Shown: positions 31,080 through 45,610, counted from the first letter of the stretch. The stretch is DNA of 64,000 nucleotides from Eriocheir sinensis (GCF_024679095.1 NW_026111831.1:1841786-1905785), one strand, 5' to 3'. The notes: generated from the sequence alone by a model not told the origin. Made by a program: numbers and translations.

Positions 31080-33780
31080 ATAGCAATAAAATAATGTAAA
31101 TTTGTATGAGAAAACATATACAAATACATATAAAATAACGCTAATTTCTATAAAAATATATGTCCAAAAATGAACGTAAAATAAATTAACTTTGGATAAA
31201 ATATATATACAAAACACATTAAATAATGTAAATGCGTACATAAAATAACCTAAATTTGTATAAAACTATATACAAAAATACACAAAAATAATTTAAATTT
31301 GTATGAAAAGAAATATACAAAATACACATAAAATTAGGTTAATTTCTATTGAAATACATATACAAAATACATATAAAATAATGTAAATTTGAAAGAAAAT
31401 ATATAAACAAATACACATATAATAACGTAAATTTGTATGAAATATATATAAAAAATACACATTAAATAATGTAAATATGTATAAAAAAAATATATACAAA
31501 ACACAAATAGAATAATGTAAAATCGTATCAAAACATAAACACAGAATATTAATAAAATAATGTAAATTTGTATGAAAATTATGATGCAAAATATCTATAA
31601 AATACCGCATTTTTTATAAAATTATTGATACCAAAATACACATAAAATATTTGAATTTGTATCAAAATAAATATACAAAATGCACATACAATAAGGTAAG
31701 TTTGTATTGAAATAGATATGCAAAATACATATAAAATAATGTAAATTTGTTTCAAAATATATATGCGAATACACATAAAATAACGTAGATACCTATAAAA
31801 ATACATATACAAAATACACATAAAATTAAGTAAATACGTATAAAAAAATGTATACAAAATACACATAAAATAATGTAAATTCGAATAAATATAAATAAAC
31901 AATATAGCAATAAAAGAATGTGCATTTCTATAAATATAAATATACAAAATGCACATAAAATAACGTAAATTTATATAAAACTATATACATAAAATAACGC
32001 AAATTTCTATAAAAATATATGTACAAAAATGAACATAAAATAAATTTGCATAAAAATATATATACAAAACACACATTAGATAATGTAAATGAGTATAAAA
32101 ATATGTATACAAAATACCTATGAAATAATCTAAACTCGTATCGAATTAAATTAAGAAAATACCAATATAATAATGTAATTTTGGATGAAAATATATATAC
32201 AAAAAACACATAAAATAACCTAAATACAAATACAAATATACACATAATATAATTTAAAATTGAATGAAATAAATATACAAAATAAACATAAAATAAGGTA
32301 AATTTGTAATGAAATATATGAAAAAATACACATAAAATAATATAAATTTGTATGAAAATATATATACAAATACCCATTAAATAACATGACTTTGTATAAA
32401 ATTTGTATCAAAATATATACGAATACACACAATAAAATAACGTAATTTTTTTATGAAAATGTATATACAAAATACACATAAAATAATGTAAATTTGTATC
32501 AAAATATATAAACAAATACACATAAAATAATGTAGATTTGGATAAAATATATATAAATAAACCTTAAATAATGTAAATATGTATAAAAAATATATACAAA
32601 ATACACATAGAATAATGTTAAATCGTATCAAAATAAATAAAGAGAATATCAATAAAATAATGTAAATTTGTATGAAAATTAAGCTGCAAATATCCATATA
32701 ATAACGCATATTTGCATATAATATATATACAAAATACATATAAAATAATTAAATTTATTAAAATAAATATACAAAATGCACGTACAATAAAGAAAATTTC
32801 TATTGAAATAGATATGTAAAATACATATCAATAATGTAAATTTGTATCAAAATATATATACGAATACTCATAAAATAGAGTAAATTTCTATGAAAATATA
32901 CATACAAAACAGATATACAAAATACATATAACTAGTTAAATTTGTATTTAAATACATATACAAAAACACATAAAATAATGTAAATTTGTAAGAAATAAAA
33001 ACAAATACATTTTATATAAAATATATATACAAAATCCACATAGAATAATGTAAAATCTTATCAAAATAAAGACACAGAATATCAATAAAATAATGTAAAT
33101 TTGTATGAAAATAAAGATGCAAAATACCCATAAAATAAAGCATATTTTATAAAATAAATACAAAATACACATAGATAAATCAAATTTGTATTAAAATTAA
33201 TATACAAAATGCACATACAATAATGTAAATTTGTATTGAAAAAATATGCAAAATATACATAAAACAATGTAAATTTGTTTCAAAATATATACGAATTCAC
33301 ATAAAATAACGTAGATTTCTATACAAATATATATACAAAATACACTTGAAATAATGTAAATACGTATAAATATATATATACAAAATACACATTAAATAAT
33401 GTAAATTCGTGTCAAAATAAATAAAAAAATATCATGAAAAGAATGTGTATTTGTATGAAAATAAATATACAAAATACACATAAAATAACGTAAATTTGTA
33501 TAAAACTATATACAAAATACACAAAATAATTTAAACTTGTATGAAAATAAATATACAAAAAACATAAAATAAGGTAAATTTGAATTGAAATACATATACA
33601 AAATACATAAAATAATGTAAATTTGTATCAAAATATATAAACATATAGACTTAAAATAACGTAAATTTGTATCAAATATATATACAAAAAACACATTAAA
33701 TAATGTAAATATGTATAAAAAATATAAACAAAATACAAAAAAAATAATGTAATTCGTATCAAAATAAATACAAAATATGA
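31080..33780 (-). repeat. ~2.65-kb segmental duplication, copy A
   Basis: Positions in this copy match the next one at an offset of 2651 bp (31579-31956 with 34230-34607, identical translation over 125 residues). By eye I see no difference for roughly 900 bp around 31400-32320. The offset falls to about 2602 after a 49-bp difference. The right part of this copy (32.7-33.78 kb) has many small deletions relative to copy B. Confidence 0.8.
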
Positions 33781-36480
33781 ATAAAATAATGTAAATTTGT
33801 ATGAAAACATATACAAATACATATAAAATAACGCTAATTTCTATAAAAATATATGTCCAAAAAATATATATACAAAACACACATTAAATAATGTAAATAC
33901 ACATAAAATAACCTAAATTTGTATAAAAATATACAAAATACACATAAAATAATTTAAATTTGTATGAAAAGAAATATACAAATACACATAAAATAGGTTA
34001 ATTTCTATTGAAATATATATACAAAATACATAAAATAATGTAAAAGAAAATATATAAACAAATACACATATAATAACGTAAATTTGTATGAAATATATAT
34101 AAAAAATACACATTAAATAATGTAAATATGTATAAAAAAAATATATACAAAACACAAATAGAATAATGTAAAATCGTATCAAAACATAAACACAGAATAT
34201 TAATAAAATAATGTAAATTTGTATGAAAATTATGATGCAAAATATCTATAAAATACCGCATTTTTTATAAAATTATTGATACCAAAATACACATAAAATA
34301 TTTGAATTTGTATCAAAATAAATATACAAAATGCACATACAATAAGGTAAGTTTGTATTGAAATAGATATGCAAAATACATATAAAATAATGTAAATTTG
34401 TTTCAAAATATATATGCGAATACACATAAAATAACGTAGATACCTATAAAAATACATATACAAAATACACATAAAATTAAGTAAATACGTATAAAAAAAT
34501 GTATACAAAATACACATAAAATAATGTAAATTCGAATAAATATAAATAAACAATATAGCAATAAAAGAATGTGCATTTCTATAAATATAAATATACAAAA
34601 TGCACATAAAATAACGTAAATTTATATAAAACTATATACATAAAATAACGCAAATTTCTATAAAAATATATGTACAAAAATGAACATAAAATAAATTTGC
34701 ATAAAAATATATATACAAAACACACATTAGATAATGTAAATGAGTATAAAAATATGTATACAAAATACCTATGAAATAATCTAAACTCGTATCGAATTAA
34801 ATTAAGAAAATACCAATATAATAATGTAATTTTGGATGAAAATATATATACAAAAAACACATAAAATAACCTAAATACAAATACAAATATACACATAATA
34901 TAATTTAAAATTGAATGAAATAAATATACAAAATAAACATAAAATAAGGTAAATTTGTAATGAAATATATGATACCCATTAAATAACATGACTTTGTATA
35001 AAATTTGTATCAAAATATATACGAATACACACAATAAAATAACGTAATTTTTTTATGAAAATGTATATACAAAATACACATAAAATAATGTAAATTTGTA
35101 TCAAAATATATAAACAAATACACATAAAATAATGTAGATTTGGATAAAATATATATACAAAATAAACCTTAAATAATGTAAATATGTATAAAAAATATAT
35201 ACAAAATACACATAGAATAATGTTAAATCGTATCAAAATAAATAAAGAGAATATCAATAAAATAATGTAAATTTGTATGAAAATTAAGCTGCAAATATCC
35301 ATATAATAACGCATATTTGCATAAAAATATATATACAAAAATACATATAAAATAATTAAATTTGTATTAAAATAAATCTACAAAATAACGTACAATAAAA
35401 GAAAATTTCTATTGAAATAGATATGTAAAATACATATCAATAATGTAAATTTGTATCAAAATATATATACGAATACTCATAAAATAGAGTAAATTTCTAT
35501 GAAAATATACATACAAAACAGATATACAAAATACACATATAACTAGTGTATTTAAATACATGTACAAAAACACATAAAATAATGTAGATTTGTATGAAAT
35601 GAAAACAAATAAATTTGTATTTAAATACAAAAAAAAAACAAATAAAAAAATGTGTTTGTATATGAAAAAAAACAAATATTTTATATAAAATATATATACA
35701 AAATACACATAGAATAATGTAAAATCTTACCAAATAAATACGCAGAATATCAATAAAATAATGTAAATTTGTATGAAAATAAAGATGCAAAATACCCATA
35801 AAATAAAGCATATTTTTATAAAAATAAATACACAAAAATACACATAGATAAATCAAATTTGTATTAAAATTAATATACAAAATGCACATACAATAATGTA
35901 AATTTGTATTGAAAAAATATGCAAAATACACATAAAACAATGTAAATTTGTTTCAAAATATATATACGAATTCACATAAAATAACGTAGATTTCTATACA
36001 AATATATATACAAAATACACTTGAAATAATGTAAATACGTATAAATATATATATACAAAATACACATTAAATAATGTTAATTCGTGTCAAAATAAATAAA
36101 AAAAATATCATGAAAAGAATGTGTATTTGTATGAAAATAGATATACAAAATACACATAAAATAACCTAAATTTGTATAAAACTATATACAAAAATACACA
36201 AAAATAATTTAAACTTGTATGAAAATAAATATACAAAAAAACATATAAAAATAGGTAAATTTGTATTGAAATACATATACAAAATACACATAAAATAATG
36301 TAAATTTGAGTGAAAATATATAAACATATAGACTTAAAATAACGTAAATTTTTATCAAATATATATACAAAAAAAAACATTAAATAATGTAAATATGTAT
36401 AAAAAAATATAAACAATACACAAATAAAATAATGTAAAATCGTATCAAAATAAATACAAAAAATATGAATAAAATAATGT
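33781..36480 (-). repeat. ~2.65-kb segmental duplication, copy B
   Basis: It lacks about one monomer (49 bp) after GAAATATATGA near 34970 that copy A has at about 32321-32370. The left end (33.78-34.06 kb) is shortened in many monomers, for example GTAAAAGAAAAT near 34040 where copy A has GTAAATTTGAAAGAAAAT. Confidence 0.8.
35590..35690. other. Local A-rich irregular stretch in copy B
   Basis: The normal monomer pattern is replaced by extra copies of AAATTTGTATTTAAATACA-like sequence and runs of A up to about ten, in place of the simple GAAAACAAATACATTTTATA of other copies (33000, 61798). It could be slippage or an assembly problem. Confidence 0.5.
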
Positions 36481-36879
36481 AAATTTGTATGAAAATTAAG
36501 ATGCAAAATACCCATAAAATAATGCATTTTTTTATAAAAATATATATACGAAAAAACATAAAATATTTGATTTTGTATTAAAATAAATAGATATACAAAA
36601 TACACATAAAATAAGCTAAATTTGAATTGAAATATATATACAAAATACATAAATTAATGTAAATTTGTATCAAAATACCTATACAAATACACTTATAATA
36701 ACGTAAATTTGTATAAAAATATATAAACAAAATACACATTAAATAATGTAAATACGTATAAAAAAATATAAAAAATACACAAATAATCATGTAATTCGTA
36801 TCAAAATAAATAGACAAAATACCAAAAAAATAATGTAAATTTCTATGAGAAAACATATACAAAATACGCATAAATAACG

Positions 36880-36935
36880 CAAATATCAATAAAAATATAT
36901 ATAATATAATATATTTTTATACATATTTAAAATAT
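36880..36935. repeat. Switch junction J4, inverted copy
   Basis: The TATAATATAATATAT core with flanks is the reverse complement of about 185-240, including the flanking ATTTAAAATATTTAATG (rc of 175-195). A direct copy lies at 58440-58480. Here too the T-rich strand changes from - to +. Confidence 0.7.
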
Positions 36936-38830
36936 TTAATGTATATTTTGTATATATATATTTTATCCAAATTTACGTGATTTTATATGTATTTGTTTAT
37001 ATATTTTCATACAAATTTGCATTATTTTATACGAGTTTTGTATATGTATTTCAATACAAATTTGCCTAACTTTATGTGTATTTTGCATATCTATTTTCAA
37101 ACAAATTTAAATTATTTTTATGTATTTTTATATATATTTTTATACAAATTTTAGTTATTTTATTTGTTTTTTGTATATATATTTTCCTACAAATATACAT
37201 TCTTTTATTGGAATTTTGTGTATTTAATTTTTTACGAATTTACATTATTTTATGTGTATTTTGTATATGTATTTTTCTACGTATTTAAACTATTTTATGT
37301 GTATTTTATATATACATTTTCATAAAAATTTACGTTATTTTTTTTGAGTGTATTCGTATATATTTTGAAACATTTTATACAAATTCATGTTATTTTATGT
37401 GTATTTGTATATATATTTTCATACAAATTTATATTATTTTATGTGTATTCTTACATATATTTTATTACAAATTTACCTAATTTATGTTTATTTTGTATAT
37501 TTATTTCATTCAATTTTAAATTATTTAATGTGTATATTTGTATTTGTATTTAGGTTATTTTATGTGTGTTTTCTATATATATTTTCATCCAAAATTATAT
37601 TATTTTATTGTTATTTTCTTAATTTAACTCGATACGAATTTAGATTATTTCATAGGTATTTTGTATACATATTTTTATACTCATTTAAATTATCTAATGT
37701 GTGTTTTGTATATATTTTTTTATTCAAACTAATTTTATGTGCATTTTTGTACATATATTTTTATAGAAACTTAAAACGTTATTTTATGTGTATTTTGTAT
37801 ATGTTTTCTCATACAAATTTACATTATTTAATTAGTTTTTTGTTTATTTATTTAGATACGAATGACTTGATTATTGGTGTATTTTGTAAAAAAAATTTTT
37901 ATACGTATTTACATTACTTAATGTGTATTTTGTTTATATATTTTTTTTTATAAATTTCCGTTATTATATGTGTATTTGTTAAAAATATTTTGAAACGAAT
38001 TTACTTTATTTTATGTATTTTGAATATATATTTCAATTCAAATTTAGCTTATTTTGTGTGTATTTTGTATATCTATTTTCATGCAAATTTAATTACTTCT
38101 GTGTATTTTTGTATATAGTTTTATACAAATTTACGTTATTTTATGTGCATTTTGTATATTTATATTTATACAAATACACATTCTCTTATTGGTATTTTGT
38201 TTATTTATATTTATACGAATTTACATTATTTTATGTGTATTTTGTATACATTTTTGATTCGTATTTACTTAATTTTATTTGTATTTTGTATATATATATT
38301 TATAGAAATCGACGTTATTTTATGTGTATTCGTATATATATTTTGAAACAAATTTACATTGTTTTATATGTTTTTTGCATATCTATTTCAATACAAATTT
38401 ACCTTATTGTATGTGCATTTTGTATATTTATTTTAATACAAATTCAAATATTTTATGTGTATTTTGGTATATATAATTTTATAAAAAATGCGTTATCATA
38501 TAGGTATTTTGCATCTTAGTTTTCATACAAATGTACATTATTTTATTAATATTCTGTGTATATATTTTGATACGATTTTATATTATACTATTTGTGTTTT
38601 GTATATATTTTTTTATACATATTTTCATTATTTAATGTGTATTTTTTATATATATTTTATACAAATTAACGTTATTTTGTGTATTTGTTTATATAATTTC
38701 ATTCAAATTTACAATATTTTAAGTGTATTTTGTATATGTATTTCAATACAAATTTACCTAATTTTATGTGTATTTTGTATATTTATTTTCATACAAATTT
38801 TAATTATTTTTGTGTTTTTTAGTATATACA
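36901..38830 (+). repeat. 45-bp satellite block, T-rich on +; inverted relative of 57.5-58.45 kb
   Basis: About 43 monomers. Order and variants (for example the stretch translated FLCIF.YIFIQILVILFVF near 37110 and RYEFRLFHRYFVY near 37630) match the minus strand at 57527-58332. An inversion of a multi-kilobase segment is the simplest reading. Confidence 0.85.
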
Positions 38831-39160
38831 TATAGAGTAAGTTTCTATGAAAATATATATTCAAAATACATATAAAATTATGTAAATAAGTATAAAAATA
38901 TATATATCAAATACACATAAAATAACGTAAAATTGTATAAAACTATATACAAAAATTAACAAAAATAATTAAGTTTGTATGAAAATAGATATACAAAAAG
39001 ACACATAAAATAAGTTAAATTTGAATTGAAATAAATATAGAAAATACATAAAATAATGTAAATTTGTATCAAAATATATATTCAAATACACATATATTAA
39101 AATTAATATACAAAATGCGTATATAATAAGGTAAATTTGTATTGAGAAAATATGCAACAT
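38831..39160 (-). repeat. Short 45-bp satellite block, T-rich on -
   Basis: About seven monomers ending at reverse J1 (39151-39170). It matches 55.08-55.32 kb, the same junction in the same orientation. Confidence 0.8.
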
Positions 39161-39170
39161 ACACGTTTAC
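39151..39170 (-). repeat. Switch junction J1 (- to +), reverse copy
   Basis: TATGCAACATACACGTTTAC, identical to 5328-5347 and 55319-55338. Confidence 0.75.
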
Positions 39171-40430
39171 TCATACAAATTTATATTATTTTATTGGTAT
39201 TTTGTTTATTTATTTTGATACGAATTACATGATTATATGTGTATTTTGTACATATTTTTTATACGTATTTACATTATTTAATGTGTATTTTGTTAATATT
39301 TTCATACAAATTTACGTTATTATATGAGTATTTGTATAAATATTTTGATACAAATTTACTTTATTTCATGTATTTTGTATATATATTTCAATTCAAATTT
39401 AGCTTATTTTGTGTGTATTTTGTATATATTTTCATACAATTTTAATTACTTATGTGTATTTTTGTATATAGTTTTATATAAATTTACGTTATTTTATGTG
39501 TATTTTGTATATTTATATTTATACAAATACACATTCTTTTATTGCTATTTTGTTTATTTATTTTGATACGAATTTACATTATGTTATGTGTATTTTGTAT
39601 ACATTTTTTTATACGTATTTACTTAATTTTATGTGTATTTTGTATATATATTTTTATAGAAATCTACGTTATTATATGTGTATTCGTATATATATTTTGA
39701 AACAAATTTACATTGTTTTATATGTATTTTGCATATCTATTTCATTACAAATTTACCTTATTGTATTGTATTGTATATTTATTTTAATACAAATTTAATT
39801 TTTTGATGTGAATTTTGGTATATATATTTTTATAAATAAAAAAAATTCGTTATTTTATGGGTATTTTGCTTCTTTATTTTCATAAAAATTTACATTATTC
39901 TATTAATATTCTGTGCATTTATTTTGATACGATTTTACATTATTCTATTTGTGTTTTGTACATATTTTTTTTATACAAATTTACGTTATTTTAAGTGAAT
40001 TTGTTTATGTATTTTCATTCAAATTTACATTATTTTATGAGTATTTTGTGTATGTATTTCAATACAAATTTACCTAATTTTATGTGTATTTTGTATATTT
40101 ATTTTCATACAAATTTAAAATATTTTTGTGTATTTTTGTATATAGTTTGATACAAATTTAGGTTATTTTATGTGTATTTTGTATATCTATTTTCATACAA
40201 ATACACATTCTTTTATTGATATTTTGTTTATTTATTTTGACGCGAATTTTATGTGAATTTGTTTTCATTTCATACAAATTTACATTATTTTATGTGTATT
40301 TTGTACATGTATTTAAATACAAATTTAACTAATTACATGTGTATTTTGTATATCTATTTTCATACAAATTGAAATTTATTTTTTTGTTATTTTGTATATA
40401 TTTTTATTCAAATTTTCGTAATCTTATAAA
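39161..40430 (+). repeat. + part of an inverted bipartite unit
   Basis: About 28 monomers. This is the reverse complement of the - half at 12.5-13.69 kb, ending at reverse J2 (40408-40427). A second copy is 55331-56590. An unoccupied version of the SINE target lies near 39453. Confidence 0.85.
40408..40427. repeat. Switch junction J2, reverse copy
   Basis: TCAAATTTTCGTAATCTTAT is the exact reverse complement of 12422-12441. The left half also occurs in ordinary + monomers (TCAAATTTTCGTAATTTTAT at about 26200, 28940, 42571 and 62600), which shows what was joined. Confidence 0.75.
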
Positions 40431-41340
40431 AATATATATACCAAAATACACATAATATATTTAAATTTGCATTGAAATATATGTACAAAATACACATACA
40501 ATAAGGTAAATTTGTATTGAAAGAGATATGCAAAAATACATATAAAACAATGTAAGTTTGTTTCAAAATATATATACGAATAAAAATAAAAAAACGTAGA
40601 TTTCTATAAAAATATATATACAAAATACACATAAAATTTAGTAAATACGTATAAAAAAATGTATACAAAATACACATAAAATAATGTAAATTCGAATTAA
40701 AATAAATAAACAAAATACCAATAAAAGAATGTGTATTTGGATAAATATAAATATACAAAATACACATACAAAATAAACATAAAATAAGGTAGATTTGTAA
40801 AAAAATATATGTACAAAATACACATAAAATAATGTAAATTTATATAAAAATATATATACAAATACACATAAAATACCATGAATTTGTATAAAAATATATA
40901 TTCAAAATAAATACTAAATAATGTAAAAGCGTATAAAAATATATATACAAAGTACATATAAAATAATGTAAATTCGTATCAATATAAATCAACAAAACAC
41001 CAATAAAATAATATATATTTGAATGAAAATAAATTTACAAAATACACATAACATAACTAAAATTTGTATTAAAATATATACAAAAATACATAGAAATAAT
41101 TTGAGTTTGTATGAAAATAGATATACAAAATACACATAAAAGTACGTAAATTTCTTTTGAAATGTATATACAAAATACCCATAAAATATTGTAAATTTGT
41201 GTCAAAATATGTAAGCAAATACACATAAAATAACGTAAATTTGTATGAAAAATATATACAAAATACACATAGAATAATGTCAATTCGTATCAAAATGAAT
41301 GAGCAGAATATCAATAAAATAATATAAATTTGTATGAGTA
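40431..41340 (-). repeat. - part of an inverted bipartite unit
   Basis: About 20 monomers, reverse complement of 13.7-14.76 kb. It ends at a forward J1 (41338-41357), so it is flanked by J2 and J1 as in the 11-16 kb units. Confidence 0.85.
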
Positions 41341-41357
41341 AACGTGTATGTTGCATA
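41338..41357 (+). repeat. Switch junction J1 (- to +), forward copy
   Basis: GTAAACGTGTATGTTGCATA, identical to 18741-18760. Confidence 0.75.
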
Positions 41358-42768
41358 TTTTTTCAATACAAATATACCTTATTATATACGCATTTTGTAT
41401 CTTAATTTTAATATATGTGTATTTGAAAATATATTTTGATACAGATTTACATTATTTTATGTATTTTCTATATTTATTTCAATTCAAATTTAGCTTATTT
41501 TATGTGTCTTTTGTATATCTATTTTCATACAAATTTAATTATATTTGTTTATTTTTGTATATAGTTTTATACAATTTTACGTTATTTTATGTGTATTTTG
41601 TATATTTATATTTATACAAGTAAACATTCTTTTATTGGCATTTAGTTTATTTAATTTGATACGAATTTACATTATTTTATGTGTATTTTGTATACATTTT
41701 CTTATACGTATTTACTTCATTTTATGTGTATTTTGTATATATATTTTTATAGAAATCTACGTTATTTTATGTGTATTCGTATATATATTTTGAAACAAAT
41801 TTACATTGTTTTATGTGTATTTTGCATATCTATTTCAATACAAATTTACCTAATTGTATGTGCATTAAATTTAAATTATTTTTGAGTATTTTTTTAAGAG
41901 TTTTATACAAATTTACAATATTTTATGTGTATTTTATATATCTATTTTCATACTAATACACATTCTTTTATTGATATTTTGTTTATTTATTTTGATTCGA
42001 ATTTACATTATTTAATGTGTATTGTGTATATATATTTTTATACGTATTTACGTCATTTCATGTGTATTTTGTATATATATTTCTATAGAAATATACGTTA
42101 TTTTATGTGTATTCGTATATATATTTTGAAACAAATATACATTGTTTATGTGCATTTTGTATATTTTTTCAATACAAATTTCCATTATTGTACGTGCATT
42201 TTGTATATTAATTTTAATACAAATTTAATTATTCTATGTGTATTCTTGTATATGTATTTAAAAAAAAATGCTTTATTTTATGGGTATTTTGCATCTTTAT
42301 TTTCATACAAAATTACATTATTTTATTGATATTCTGTGTATTTATTTTGATACGATTTTACATTATTCTATGTATATTTTGTATATCTATTTTATACAAA
42401 TGTACGTTATTTTATGTGAATTTGTTTTCATTTCATACAAATTTAAATTATTTTATGTGTATTTTGTACATGTATTTAAATACAAATTTAACTAATTATA
42501 TGTTTATTTTGTATATCTATTTTCATACAAATTGAAATTCATTTTTTTGTTTTTTTGTATATACTTGTATTCAAATTTTCGTAATTTTATGTGTATTTTG
42601 TATATTTATTTTCCTACAAATATACGTTCTTTTATCGGAATTTTGTTTATTTATTTTGATACGAATTTTCATTTTTTTTGGTGTATTTGATATATATATT
42701 TTTATACTTATTTACATAATTTTATATGTATTTTGAATATATATTTTCATAGAAATTTACTCTATATG
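41341..42768 (+). repeat. 45-bp satellite block, T-rich on +
   Basis: About 32 monomers, matching 16.0-17.05 kb and then 28.4-29.13 kb in order. A monomer-sized deletion near 41864-41880 (GTGCATTAAATTTAAATTAT) joins two variants that are separated in the other copies. Confidence 0.85.
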
Positions 42769-43298
42769 TGTATACAAAAAAACACAAAAATAATTTAAAT
42801 TTGTATGAAAATCAATATACAAAATACACATAAAATTGGGTAAATTTGTATTGAAATACATATACAAAATACACTTAAAATAATGTATGTTTGAATGAAA
42901 TTATATAAACAAATACACTTAAAATGACGTTAATTTGTATAAAATATATATAAAAAATACACATTAAATAATGATAATATGTATAAAAAAATATATACAT
43001 AACACAAATAGTATAATATAAAATCGTATCAACATATATACACAGAATATTAATAAAATAATGAACATTTGTATAAAAACTAAGATGCAAAAAACCTATA
43101 AAATAACGCATTTTTTATAAAATTATATATACCAAAATGCACATAAAATATTTGAATTTGTATTAAAATAAATATACAAAATGCACATACAATAAGGTAA
43201 ATTTGTATTGAAATAGATATGCAAAAAACATATAAAACAATGTAAATTTGTTTCAAAATATATATACGAATACACATAAAATAACGTAGATTTCTATA
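42769..43298 (-). repeat. 45-bp satellite block, T-rich on -
   Basis: About 12 monomers. The junction and first part match 62773-63300 (both begin TACAAAAAAACACAAAAATA). It ends where TTTCTATATGTCTATATGTT switches to +. Confidence 0.8.
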
Positions 43299-44610
43299 TG
43301 TCTATATGTTTATATATTTTCACTCAAATTTACATTATTTTATGTGTATTTTGTATATGTATTTCAATACAAATTTACCTATTTTTATATGTTTTTTTGT
43401 ATATCTATTTTCATACAAGTTTAAATTATTTTTTGTGTATTTTTGTATATAGTTTTATACAAATTTAGGTTATTTTATGTGTATTTTGTATATCTATTTT
43501 CATACAAATACACATTCTTTTCATGATATTTTGTTTATTTATTTTGACACGAATTAACATTATTTAACGTGAATTTTGTATATATTTTTTTATACGTATT
43601 TACATTATTTCAAGTGTATTTTGTATATATATTTCTATAGAAATCTGCGTTATTTTAAGTGTATTCGAATATATATTTTGAAAAAAATTTACATTGTTTT
43701 ATGTAAATTTTGCATATTTTTTCAATACAAATTTACCTTATTGTATGTGCATTTTGTATATTAGTTTTAATACAAATTTGATTAATCTATGTGTATTTTT
43801 GTATATGTATTTTTATAAAAATATGTAATTAGTTAAATTTGTATTTAAATACATGTACAAAATACACATAAAATAATGTAAATTTGGATGAAATGAAAAC
43901 ATATTCACATAAAATAACGTACATTTGTATAAAGTAGATATACAAAATAATTTTATGTGTATTTTGCATATTTTTTCAATACAAATTTACCTTATTGTAT
44001 GTGCATTTTGTATATTAATTTTAATACAAATTTAATTAATCTATGTGTATTTTTGTATATGTATTTTTTATAAAAATATGCTTTATTTTATGGGTATTTT
44101 GCATCTTTATTTTCATACAAATCTACATTATTTTATTGATATTCTGTGTATTTATTTTGATATGATTTTACATTATTCTATGTGTATTTTGTATATATAT
44201 TTTATATAAAATGTATTTGTTTTCATTTCATACAAATCTACATTATTTTATGTGTTTTTTGTACATGTATTTAAATACAAATTTAACTAGTTATATGTGT
44301 ATTTTGTATATATTTTTCATTTAATTTAGCTTATTTTATGTGTATTTGTATATCTATTTATTTTAATACAAAATCAAATATTTTATGTTTTTTCGTATAT
44401 ATATTTTTATAAAAAAATGCGTTATTTTATGGGTATTTTGCATCTTAATTTTCATACAAATTTACATTATTTTATTCATATTTTCTGTATTTATTTTGAT
44501 ACGATTTTACATTATTTTATTTGAGTTTTGTTTATATTTTTTTTATACATATTTACATTATTTAATGTTTTTTTTGTATATATATTTGAAAAAAAATTAC
44601 GTTATTTTAA
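43299..44610 (+). repeat. 1.31-kb tandem duplication, copy 1
   Basis: Mostly T-rich on +, with a T-rich on - island at 43823-43950. Matching positions in copy 2 are 1311 bp downstream (43576-43764 with 44887-45075, differing by two residues in the repeat-derived translation). The reversed island is duplicated with it, so the island came first. Confidence 0.8.
43823..43950 (-). repeat. Reversed satellite island, copy 1
   Basis: About 128 bp (under three monomers) T-rich on - within a + block, beginning ATTAGTTAAATTTGTATTTA. It resembles 12.51-12.60 kb, a likely source family. Confidence 0.75.
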
Positions 44611-45610
44611 GTCTATATGTTTATATATTTTCACTCAAATTTACATTATTTTATGTGTATTTTGTATATGTATTTCAATACAAATTTACCTATTTTTATA
44701 CGTTTTTTTTGTATATTTATTTTCATACAAGTTTAAATTATTTTTGTGTATTTTTGTATATAGTTTTATACAAATTTAGGTTATTTTATGTGTATTTTGT
44801 ATATCTATTTTCATACAAATACACATTCTTTTCATGATATTTTGTTTATTTATTTTGACACGAATTAACATTATTTAACGTGTATTTTGTATATATTTTT
44901 TTATACGTATTTACATTATTTCAAGTGTATTTTGTATATATATTTCTATAGAAATCTGCGTTATTTTAAGTGTATTCGAATATATATTTTGAAAAAAAAT
45001 TACATTGTTTTATGTGAATTTTGCATATTTTTTCAATACAAATTTACCTTATTGTATGTGCATTTTGTATATTAGTTTTAATACAAATTTGATTAATCTA
45101 TGTGTATTTTTGTATATGTATTTTTATAAAAATATGTAATTAGTTAAATTTGTATTTAAATACATGTACAAAATACACATAAAATAATGTAAATTTGGAT
45201 GAAATGATAACAAATTCACATAAAATAACGTACATTTGTATAAAGTAGATATACAAAATAATTTTATGTGTATTTTGCATATTTTTTCAATACAAATTTA
45301 CCTTATTGTATGTGCATTTTGTATATTAATTTTAATACAAATTTAATTAATCTATGTGTATTTTTGTATATGTATTTTTATAAAAATATGCTTTATTTTA
45401 TGGGTATTTTGCATCTTTATTTTCATACAAATCTACATTATTTTATTGATATTCTGTGTATTTATTTTGATATGATTTTACATTATTCTATGTGTATTTT
45501 GTATATATATTTTATATAAAATGTATTTGTTTTCATTTCATACAAATCTACATTATTTTATGTGTTTTTTGTACACGTATTTAAATACAAATTTAACTAG
45601 TTATATGTGT
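44611..45610 (+). repeat. 1.31-kb tandem duplication, copy 2 (partial)
   Basis: It begins at TCTATATGTTTATATATTTT, as copy 1 does near 43300, and can be followed to the AACTAGTTATATGTG variant near 45596 (44286 in copy 1). Confidence 0.8.
45135..45262 (-). repeat. Reversed satellite island, copy 2
   Basis: Copy of 43823-43950 with a few substitutions (GATAACAAATTC for GAAAACATATTC). Confidence 0.75.

Larger units (their letters stand above)
30836..36900 (-). repeat. 45-bp satellite block, T-rich on -, with a recent tandem duplication
   Basis: About 135 monomers. It contains two successive copies of a ~2.65 kb segment (listed separately) that is itself a paralogue of 7.44-10.9 kb and 59.8-62.5 kb. 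The right end (36578-36900) is an inverted copy of about 206-540. Confidence 0.85.
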
